Assembly: GCA_007026445.1 (NCBI GenBank)
Contig: VDMD01000214.1
Location: 1 to 32,824, forward strand
Source of the DNA: Schizophyllum amplum
Taxonomy: Eukaryota > Basidiomycota > Agaricomycetes > Agaricales > Schizophyllaceae
Direction of reading: 5' to 3'
DNA: 32,824 bases
Shown here: positions 22,101 through 30,800 of the stretch, one piece after another
How the letters are laid out: every line of letters begins with the position of its first letter
Numbering within the stretch: position 1 is the first letter of the stretch
The notes under the pieces: model-generated
Told to the model about the DNA's origin: nothing
Database searches by the model: none
What the model saw: the letters and a program-made list of their open reading frames with translations, nothing else
Position numbers and translations under genes: made by a program

Positions 22101-22746
22101 GGCGCGACGGCCTTCGTCCGAAGTGCAGGGGTGGAGGCAGTACGGCTAGGCGCGCGTCTCGCGACAGGGACGCAGGTGATCTTGGAGCAGGCGGAGGGCG
22201 TCTTAAGTGGCGGAAGCTTTGGGCAGGACGGGAGTGGACTTGTAGGCGGCCAGAGCGTCATAGGTGCACAGAGTCTCGGCGGCGGCTGGGGCGGAGAGAG
22301 CGTCCTGGCGGAGGTTCCCGCAGGTGTCCTTGGGGAGGATCTGGTATACGGGGAGGGTGGTAGCAGCGACGAGGACAGTGAAGGGGACCGGATCAGCAAA
22401 TACGCGGAGCAGCCGGAAGGCGTGCAGGCGGGCGTGCGCTCAGCGTACAAGAGCCTGTCGCGGAACCTGAATTCGGCGGCGCAGACGATATTGGCGGTGC
22501 CGATGGAGATGTACGAGCGATCGAGCGAGGCGAGTGGCGGTTGCGTTTTGACGAGCTGAAAATCTTGTGCTGACACTCAGTCTCCAGGGTGTCGTTCGCC
22601 CCGTCATCCGCGCAGTCCCGATAGCGGTGTTGAAGCCAATGATCGGCGCGAGCGAGGCCGTCAGCAAGACGTTGCTCGGCCTGCATAATACTCTTGACCC
22701 GGGGGTGAGGGCGGATAATGAGGCCAAGTATAAGAGTCGAAGGTGA
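16126..22746 (+). CDS. ATG2: Autophagy-related lipid-transfer protein ATG2
   Basis: ATG2 bridges the ER and the growing phagophore and moves bulk phospholipid; it works with Atg9 and Atg18. Fifteen exons join in frame: 16126-16335, 16385-18427, 18481-19135, 19185-19297, 19347-19451, 19504-19674, 19722-19979, 20029-20115, 20165-20345, 20392-20710, 20758-21439, 21490-21622, 21677-21831, 21900-22529 and 22588-22746, 5901 nt and 1966 residues, normal for fungal ATG2. The N-terminal chorein motif is clear (LGHFLKPGQLDAHQIESQIG, then VTARIPWPNPLTS). A long Ser/Pro-rich region follows. Conserved later blocks include VRCPPPPDKQTRSGTLVLD, GRFVKAPPGAFESVPPSERT, DDLPTNPDYLDESFGAAAGL and MLFNSVHIGL. The C-terminus has VNVGSGIADLVLLPIAQYRK and LGARLATGTQVILEQAEG. 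The last intron needs a GC donor (GAG/GCGAGT) for the best fit. The gene is intact. Confidence 0.97.
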
Positions 22747-23663
22747 TGGGGGGACGTTGCAGGATACACGGTACGGTGCGACCACGCCCTCGGGCCTGGG
22801 GAAGAGGTTCTGGATTGATGAGCAGGAGTAGGGGAGAGTTGGGTCGCATTCACGAATCCTCACGACGTATCAAACGCCTCATATCTGACACTGTATATGC
22901 CGCACAACATGTACTTATAGACTCTAGTAGCATAGCTTACGTGAATATCGCGCAAATGGCCGCTGGTTCAACGCTCAGTTTCCTCATATCGAGGTTGCAT
23001 GCAGGCTGAGGTGGCACAAGCCTCAATACAGCTTCTTGCAGAATAGATTGCAGTCCCGTGCGTGGAGATTTCGGCCACATGGCGTGCGAAAGCCAATCAC
23101 GTCGCCAGGACGGTCTTTCAGATCGGTAACAGGCTGCAACGACGCGTATGATTGGCTCTCGACCTTCACATGGCTGAGAATTCTGATGCCCGGACTGCAA
23201 TCTATTCTGCAAGAAGCTGTAGTAGCGAGACCGCACCTTGCGGACTTTGAAGTTTGCGGCGATGTGCGCACATATCCCATAGGCTTCAGAGCTTCATATC
23301 CATATACATTCTATCTTCATTGTCATTAAGGTCCGTGCGGATACATAGATGGTGGGTAAATGCAGTCCGACACAAGCATCCTGTCTGTCTACACGCGAGG
23401 GGGTATGGATTAGAAGATGGTAAGGCATACCCTCTAACTGGTATCCGAAAGGTATCGTAAGTTCGTGCATAAGAGGTCCGCGAATGGAAGGGGGACGATG
23501 TACTCGAGAAGCTCGACAAGCAGCGTGGCTGATGGTACGCATCAGCCAGGGAAGAGTCGAGGCCGAGCGTACGCCTGGCAAGCGAGATGTCGAGCCTGCC
23601 GAGTGGATGTCGCGCCGAGTTGGCCTCACGAGAAGTCTGATACGTAGTGAAAAGCAGCGCAGA
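22747..23663. other. Convergent intergenic region holding a MITE-like insertion
   Basis: 917 bp between the stops of ATG2 and the transporter. Apart from the foldback element at 23029-23219 it shows no coding or RNA feature. Open frames across the element are by-products of its inverted symmetry. Confidence 0.6.
23029..23219. mobile_element. 191 bp MITE-like foldback element with TA target duplication
   Basis: The ends are 28 bp perfect terminal inverted repeats (23029-23056 and 23192-23219), beginning CAGCTTCTTGCAG and ending inside GATTGCAGTCC. Each end is flanked by TA (23027-23028 and 23220-23221), so the match is 30 bp with the duplication. Inside, a second pair of inverted segments shares AGCCAATCA (23091-23099 and 23149-23157), with imperfect pairing between, so nearly the whole element folds on itself. 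There is no transposase ORF. TA duplication and a CAG-type end fit a non-autonomous Tc1/mariner-like element; other TA-duplicating families are possible. Confidence 0.75.
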
Positions 23664-25144
23664 CTACCGTCCTGAGGCGAACATGTTCTCCGTGGGCGAC
23701 CCCGTCGGTGATGGCGCTCCCGACGTCGATCGAGTGCCCGGCAGTGACGAGAATGAGCTGCTGGTCGAGAGCACGCGCAGTTTCTCGAACGGCTGGCGCT
23801 CCTCCACGGCCGGCGAGCGCGCGCCCTTCCATTTGTCCGGCCGCGTTACCTGCGTCCACTGGTCGCACTCGTGCGTGTTGCTGACGAGCCTCGCGCGCCG
23901 CGGCTGCTGGTTGTACAGCCACGTCGCCACGAGCACGACCGACGAGCCCAATACGAAGGTGAAGGTCAGGTGGAAGTCGAACAGCGCGACGGACGCCATG
24001 AACGATATGACGATGCTGAGCGAGGTGGCGAAGCCCTTGAGGATGTTGTCCGAGTACTTGATCACCATCGCGGTCACGAGGCCGCCAGCCACCTGCACGG
24101 CCACTGTCGCCCACGCCCACGGGCCGAAGTTGCGGAACAGCAGCGCGAGCACGCCCGACGCGCCCGCGTCCGTGTCGCGCGCGGATACGGCGATCGGCGC
24201 GAGCGCGGGGAGCAGCGAAAACAGCGAGAGCTGCACGTTGCGCACCCAGAGGTCGCCCGGCGAGTTCTTCAGTACCATCTCGAAGTAGACACCCGCGAGG
24301 CCGGACGTAAAGCAGGCGAGCGCGACCGCGAGGAAGCCGCGCGTGGGATCAAGCTCGTGCGCCGCGCCCGACCGCCCTGCGCCCGCCTGGATCTGCACGA
24401 TGCCGACGCCGACAGCCAGGCACACGAGCGCGAGCCACTGCACGGGCGCCAGTTTCTTGCGCAGCATCACCACCGAGAAGGCGGCGGTCGTGAGGATCTT
24501 CATCTGGTAGCTGACCTGGAACGTCGCCGCCTCAAGATTCGTCGCCGCGACGTACTGCAAGTTGTTCTGGATGACTGGGGGGAATGGGTTAGCACGCGCG
24601 TGCCTAACCGGTGGTGATGCATACCATAGAGGATCGCGGGGATGGAAAGCTTCCAGCAGTCAGGGCTGAACACGTCGCGCGAGACGCGGGTGAAGCGGTG
24701 GACTGCGCTGCGCAAGAGCTGGGAGCGTGCCTTTGGTGCATCGAGCAAGTATGGAGATGATGGTGAGGGTGCGTCCACGCGGGCCAGTGCGAACGCAAAG
24801 GATATGAGGCCCTTGAGGATCTCGTTCATGAGGACGGCGGTCCCGGCGGAGTACGCCTGCGAGGGAGGGGTTGATACACGCGAGTAGTGCATAATGATGG
24901 TGAGCATTGAGTTCTGGACGGCCAGCGTCACCAATCTGAGTGGCTTGTCAGCAAAGACATAGGAGACGCAGGGCCAGTCAACGCACGAGATGTACTTGAG
25001 CGGAATACCCCAAAGACTGGGCGTATTCGGCGCGTTCCCATTGGCGTCATTTGCCAAACCTAACTGCTCGTCGTCGTTGTCATCGTGCACCTCCAACTTG
25101 ACGATACCAGGTGGGGGGAGGGCGATGGAACTCGGTCTCGACAT
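23664..25144 (-). CDS. Nucleotide-sugar transporter (SLC35A / UDP-galactose transporter type)
   Basis: SLC35A-type carriers exchange a UDP- or CMP-sugar for the nucleoside monophosphate across the Golgi membrane and feed glycosylation. Three exons (25144-24987, 24935-24625, 24574-23664) give 1380 nt and 459 residues. Family signatures: LVTLAVQNSMLTIIMHYSR, then LYVIQNNLQYVAATNLEAAT followed by FQVSYQMKILTTAAFSV, GLAGVYFEMVLKNS, LWVRNVQLSLFS, and AMVIKYSDNILKGFATSLSI. About ten hydrophobic helices can be counted. The protein is longer than usual (about 350-400) because of a 30-residue acidic N-terminus and a Ser/Arg-rich cytosolic C-terminal tail of about 80 residues. Motifs suit UDP-galactose or UDP-GlcNAc transport (Gms1-like), but the substrate cannot be fixed from sequence alone. 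A TATA box lies about 72 bp upstream. Confidence 0.92.
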
Positions 25145-25484
25145 GGCGCAAACAGCAGCGAGCCAACGGGAGCAGAACGAAGGACGAAAAGACCAACGAG
25201 GAACGCGGCGCCCGGTTTATAAATGAGCGGCTGAAGGCTAAAACGAATGAGCCGTCGGAGGCTGTTGCGCCTGTGATATACTCGACCGCGCTGCTGCGGA
25301 ATGCTCGCGTGGCCTGTTCATACACTGTTGATCAAATCAACTTCATCGCGCCACCGCGCAGCATCCCTCACCGTCTCACAGATACAGCCCACTCCACAAA
25401 AACTGTGCTTCTCCGCAAAATAGCAATAGATTGTTAGTGTGCATAGTCCCGAGCCTGTACCGTACATTCCCCCAATAGATCTCC
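25145..25484. promoter_or_regulatory. Promoter region of the nucleotide-sugar transporter
   Basis: The 340 bp between two tandem minus-strand genes contain the transporter promoter and the 3' end of the upstream membrane-protein gene. No ORF in it is convincing. Confidence 0.5.
25216..25223 (-). promoter_or_regulatory. TATA box of the transporter gene
   Basis: TTTATAAA, about 72 bp upstream of the transporter ATG at 25144; position and match are good. Confidence 0.55.
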
Positions 25485-27344
25485 TCAAAGCACCCCGCTC
25501 TTCCGATCGCTCCCGTACAGGTTGTAGATGCTGTACGTCGGGCTGCGGTAGTCCGCAAACGCGTCCGGGTTCGAGTGTTCCAACCCCATCTGCGCCAGCG
25601 ATGGCAGCATCGGAGGCGAGGGCACCCGAGGTGGCCTGTCGGGCGTGCGCATCCCCCTCGTCCCCGCCCCCAAAGAGCCACCGTTGCCATGCTTCTCGTC
25701 CACGTCATCGCGTCGCGCCCTCCCCCCGTCACCGTGTACGAACTGCCCATCCCATTCCCATCCCCATCCATCAACATCAAGCTGCCCAGTGACGCGCTCG
25801 CATCAGGCGCGGGGCTTAATGGATCATCCTGTGGGGCCCGCGACGCGTCGCGAGCGCGCGACCGGCGACGGGGCCGCTTCGCCGCCGTCGTCGGACGACG
25901 CGGGGGCGCTACGCTGAACGAGTCGTCCGGGTACACCGTCGATTGTGGCGACGCGAGCGTGTTCGGGTAATCCGTCATGGGCGAAGCGAGCCCCAGCTCC
26001 GTCGCGAGCGCCCGCGTGTCGCGCTCCTTGCGCGACTCGCTCTTGCGAATGACGTGCGTAGGCAGAGGAGGTTCGTGCGATATCGATGACCCCAGCTGAG
26101 GCACAGAAGACGAGCGAGGGTATGGTCCAGAGGTGAAGTACGACGACTTGACCCTATGACGTCCGCCGGCAGACATGCTGGAGGGGAGCGCCGGCACCGC
26201 GGGCGTTTCCGTCATAGTCGGTGAACCAATATCGCTGCCTTCGTAGGCCAGCATAGTAGATCCGCGCGGTGCAGGAGAAGCCACGCTGAGCCTATTCTTC
26301 GAGAGTGAACCCTTTGGCTTATCGCGCCGCGGAGTTTGGTGATCGCCAGTAAAGCCATTGCCAGAGCTGCAGTCAATCGCCAAGCCCACTTCATGCGCAG
26401 GAATTTGAGGAGACGTCGGATAGATCGACAGAGACGCAGCAGACAGACGACTAACAGCACGCGTGATCGCATTCGACGCCTGTTGTACAGGGGCCGGATA
26501 CTGGAAGCTGGCCAGCGCAGCAGGAGGAGGCATCGGCGGCGCAGCAGGATAGGCGTCTTGGCTCTTCTCACTCGGACGGGCTTCCTCGGGATAGCATCGC
26601 GTTGGGCGACGGCTTGAGCTGGCAGAACGACCGCAGGCGCTTGATTGTACTGAGTCCAAGTCCAGAGTTGGCCGTTGCTGCCGACCTCGGGCGAGAAACG
26701 CTCTTTCCCGCCAAACAAGGGCGAGTCGCCCTCCTTTCCGTACAAGGTCTCTTCGTCGCGAAAGGGGTCTTGGAGGATGGGCAGCGAGGGCGTCGGGTGC
26801 TGGCGGCGTTTAGGCGGCTTGCGACAGTGGCGGAAGAGCAGGGCGAGGATGATGAGAGTGCAAGCGGAGCCAACAGCGAGTAGGGCAATGATAGCAGCAG
26901 AGATGTTGTGCGTAGGGTGCGTGTGCGCGTTATCGGCAGTCGCGGACGCGCTAGGCGAGATGGACGAAGAGGTGGATATAGCGTGCAGGTTGGTGGCAAT
27001 CGAATGAGAGTGCATAGGTGTAGTGAGCGCCGCCGAGGGCAGAATGGTAGTAGTCCGGCAGTGCACTGTGCGAGGTAGTGCTGTGCGAGGTCGAATGTGA
27101 ACTGAGCGAAAACAGAGGCTTGTCATGCGCGTCGCGTCCTTCGGTTGGGCGCACGCCGGTGTCGGGCACCGGAGCTGGCACGTTGGTCACGTCGTCCTCG
27201 TGCACACTTTTGCCTCTGTTCGCCGACATTGCATGCTCGGGGTCGGCGTCGGCGGCGGCTGCGTTGTGGGGGGCGGTGCGCTGTTGGATGGGCCTTGTGG
27301 CCGTGCGACTTGGTCGTCGAGGAAGGCCGTCTGACTTTGGCCAT
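25485..27344 (-). CDS. Single-pass membrane protein with Ser/Pro-rich cytosolic tail; frame-interrupted (unrecognised)
   Basis: A Ser/Thr-rich segment (ATNLHAISTSSSISPSASAT) precedes one strong membrane helix (ISAAIIALLAVGSACTLII) and a basic stop-transfer RHCRKPPKRR. A long disordered tail follows (PILQDPFRDEETLYGKE; FQYPAPVQQASNAITRAVS; ASPMTDYPNTLASPQSTVYP) with a distinct C-terminus (PSLAQMGLEHSNPDAFADYR, then SPTYSIYNLYGS). These parts lie in different frames. Changes occur near 26520-26590 (a 71-nt GTGAGA...CAG intron could explain it) and at a run of six C at 25722-25727; upstream, further changes near 27050 and at six G at 27268-27273 separate the membrane segment from MSANRGKS (27229) and MAKVRRPS (27344). 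The start is therefore uncertain; 27126 is another candidate. The architecture resembles fungal cell-surface or polarity proteins of the Mid2/Skg6 style, by shape only. Confidence 0.5.
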
Positions 27345-27505
27345 AGTGATATGTGACTCGTTGTTCTCGTGAATCTCTCTCGACAACATATATGGCGAGT
27401 CTGTCGTCGCGAGCCGAGAGTGAACGGAGAACGGCGAACGTGAGATGGGAGGAGCAGAGGAAAGACAGGTCGCTATTCCCATTTGGTCATTGCGCGCTAT
27501 CAAAC

Positions 27506-27548
27506 CACGTGCTCGGGCCAACGGCACGTGCTGCATAATAGCCACGTG
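27506..27548. promoter_or_regulatory. Array of three CACGTG (E-box) sites
   Basis: CACGTG occurs at 27506-27511, 27525-27530 and 27543-27548, each followed by C on the plus strand, at spacings of 19 and 18 bp (near two helical turns). This is the site for bHLH regulators such as Cbf1/Pho4. Confidence 0.6.
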
Positions 27549-27697
27549 CGCCAATTTCAGTTCACCGAAGTTCGAACGCTGTTGAACCTCTTGTCTCTCG
27601 CCACCATCATCCCTACCACCCAGTCTTGTCACTGCAGCACGCGCCGTTACTGGAGGCACATTCATACCGTTGAGAACAGGTGTGCCCTCAAGCCCCC

Positions 27698-27715
27698 CAA
27701 CGGTCGAGACCGTTG
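27698..27715. promoter_or_regulatory. Palindrome of Myb-type half-sites
   Basis: CAACGGTC, spacer GA, GACCGTTG: perfect 8 bp arms. AACGG/CCGTT is the classic Myb half-site. Another CCGTTGAG lies at 27667-27674. Confidence 0.45.
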
Positions 27716-27817
27716 AGCGCTAATCACTAGCCAATACAGATAAATAGCGCGTTCCCTCGTTCGTGGGGAGTCTTCTGGAACTCCCAACATACCGGCCCGC
27801 ACGACGTGCACAACACC

Positions 27818-30800
27818 ATGACCTCCTTGCCCAGGTGCGCTAGATCTGGGCCTCTCCGGTGCGCGACGTGCTAACGCGTCAACAGCGATATGGGCAGCGA
27901 GAGTCAGGCCAGCCAGATGCTGCGTCTCGTCACTGGAAGACTCCAGCGCCTCCGGCAGCGCCCTATCCAAACAAAACGACGCGTCAAGGAACGCCTCGTC
28001 GAGCGACGTTCCCGAGTCCCATGCCCACCGAAGATCGAGCGGCGCACCAATACCACCTCTACGGCCTCGGGGAGTCACAGTCCCAGAGCCAACGCCTGGC
28101 CGATGAGGGTCACGAAGGGGGATCACAGAAGGAAAACATGGGAAGCTGTCTTTTGGGCAGCTCGCAAGGGGGCAGCCAGGTGCCTGTGTTGGTCCACGCA
28201 CGGGTCAGTGCGACGGTCCAGGCGAGGGGCAAGACGGAAAACGCGTCGATGGGCCCGCCCGCGCTCAAGGTGCGTGTGCATGACTGCCCCGTCACATTCC
28301 TGCGCTCTGACCTAGCTCTTTCAGGTATCTAACGCGCGCGCGTCTCCGCAACCTCTCGCCACAACCATAGACGCCGATCGTCGTTCACGATCCCCGTTGC
28401 TTGCAGCATCGCGTGCGCCGTTCTCGAGGTCTACAGCACCCCACAGCACACATCCTACGACCCCCGCTGCGCGTCTCAACTCGGAAGAGCGCGCGCTGTC
28501 CTCGGATACATACAATCAGTCGCACTCAGAGCACAAGCGGGCGATTGGCGCGTCGCAGGCAAGCTCCCAAGCATCACAGAATAATCCGGACATGTCCGAC
28601 GCGGACTGGGCGCGCAGCTCGCCCACGAGAGAGGCGCACCAGCAGCGTTTCGCCAACCGCACGGATTCGATCGTGCCCTCGCAGACCTCGGACACCTCCC
28701 AAAGTCAACGCTCGCGACACTCACACCATAGTCAGCCCCCGCACTGCTCCGCCGAGCCGTACTCGCAGGACGCAGGTCGGCAGACGGACGACGGATGGGA
28801 CGACATAAATGTGTCGGACCTTCTGCCCCATATAGTCGCGGTACGGTCGAGCGGGAGCGAGCCGTCCAGCCACTCGAGCTCGATGGGACTGTACGCGGAT
28901 GCATCGCAGGACAGAAACAGTGACGACGAGTACGAGGCGACGCAGCTGGAGACCCAGATCTCCACGCCGCCCCCGGAGTACGTGGCGACGCAACTAGAGT
29001 CGGAGCCGTCACAACCGGAGGCGCAGCCGACGCAGCTTGAGACGCAACTGGAGGGTGACGTGGAGATGGAGGATGGGACCAGCAACGCGCCCCCGACGAC
29101 GATGGACGCGCTGTTCGCCATGACCGCGGACCAAGTACGCGCCGACTGGGTATCGTCCCGCGCTCCCTCGTCCGCGGCGGCGTCTCGCGCTCTATCGTCT
29201 GCGGCGCAGTCTCGCGCCTTGTCGTCGGCGGCCCCGTCGCCCGCTGTGCGCATGCCCGTCAACCACCCGCCGATCACACCATTGGGTCCGCCTCCGCCCA
29301 GGACTTCGACAGCACCCTCCGCAGTGTCCTCTGCCGCCTCGCGTGTTGCAGGCACGTCGAATGCGCCTGCCGCATCCAGCGGCCGCTCGCAAGTATCTGC
29401 AACGTCGAATGCCCCGTCAACGTCGTCGCATGCCCCGTCAGCGTCGTCCGACGCCGCGTCCGCAATATCGCGGATCTTTGATATGACTGCCGACCAGGTG
29501 CAGTCAGAGCTACTCGAGTCTCGCGCGACGTCGACGCCGAGCACGTCTACGAGGAAGTCGCTATGGGAGACACTGCCAAAGTACAAGCGGGATAGGATGA
29601 AGCCGCCTCCTGGCAGTGCTGGGCCATCATCCCCTGGCGTTGCGACGCCGCCTGTGCACCCTCCATCGGCTACTGGACTGGGAAACTTATCAACTGTGGC
29701 GACGGCAGGTACATCTGTTGTAGCGACGACCCAGCCGGCAGAGGCTACACAGCTGGAAGAAGCCACCCAGCTAGAAGAGGCAACACAGCTTGAGGAGTCT
29801 CAGCGGTCTGCGCAACAAACGCGTTCTGGTGAAGCGATCGAGCCGGATGAACCAACCCAACCCGAAGAAGATCTAGAGGTCGTGAACGACTCGTTGTCTT
29901 CACAGGAGGTCCGCTCTATGCTCTCGTCGCCACGACCGGTTGCTCGAGTCTCACTGTTTCGGCCTCCCGCGAGAGGCCTACCTCCCACACCGAACAGCAT
30001 CGTCCGGCCGGGCGCCCCTCGTTCTCCCTCCCACCCGCCTACCCCGTCACGGACGCCGCTACATCGCATTGCCGTTGAAAGGTCGCCGCAGAAGCAGGAT
30101 GAGGAAGTGCCCGACTCAGAGCCGCTTCGCGAGTTGGGATGGAGGACGAAAGCGCCAAGGACGCGGTTGACAACAAGACGGATGCCGAGGAAGAGATGGA
30201 TGTTGATGCGGAGTTCGATGTCACCATACAGGCTGAGGACCCGATGCACGACGAGCAAGACAGGGCTACCGAGCCCGCCTCCGCACCTCCATCCGAACCT
30301 CCATCCGAGCCGGAAGATGCTTCGTCGGATTTCGAGCAGTCCATCCCGCTTATGGAGGTTATGCTCGCGAAGAAGACGAAGAAGGCGGCCAAGGGAAAAG
30401 GCAGAGCCGTACAACTAGAGCCGGTATGTTACATGTGGTCTGCGCAACAAAGATATACTAACTCTGCGAAGAAACCCGCTCCCAAGTCGAAAGCGAAGGG
30501 GAAGCAGCGGGCTATGCCGCCTCCTCGCGTGACACGCGCCAAGCGCCAGCGGATGATGGAGCAAGAGGAGGAGGAGGAAGAGGAAGAAGAACAGTTTGCA
30601 CCACCTCCGAAAGCTGGCCGCGTGCAAGGGCAGGGTCGTCTAAGGCCGCCGTCAAGCCACGCAAGCCCGCTAAAGCGGCTGTCTCCAAGAAGCCCCGCGC
30701 CGCCTCGCAAAAGGCGAAGAAGGAAGAGGTCGTCGAAGATAGCGAACAGGAGTCCGACCGCGATGCGCTGCCCGACGTGCAGGCCACTGAGGATGAGCCG

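Larger units (their letters stand above)
27345..27817. promoter_or_regulatory. Divergent promoter region of the membrane-protein and checkpoint genes
   Basis: About 470 bp between divergent genes. It holds three CACGTGC boxes at 27506-27549 and an 18 bp palindrome of CAACGG/CCGTTG type at 27698-27715 with a further CCGTTGAG at 27667-27674. No protein is called in it. Confidence 0.6.

Noticed and set aside
22937..23280. Two minus-strand frames across the foldback element
   Set aside because: Their self-similar translations come from the inverted repeats of the MITE-like element, not from a gene.
27662..28201. Minus-strand 179-codon frame opposite the start of the checkpoint gene
   Set aside because: Some stretches look protein-like, but the plus strand carries a good intron (CTAAC branch, AACAG acceptor) and SQ-rich coding sequence leading into the checkpoint protein.
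28732..29766. 344-codon minus-strand open frame opposite the checkpoint gene
   Set aside because: Low-complexity Ser/Ala/Val translation is the antisense of the Ser/Ala/Thr-rich coding region and has no domain.
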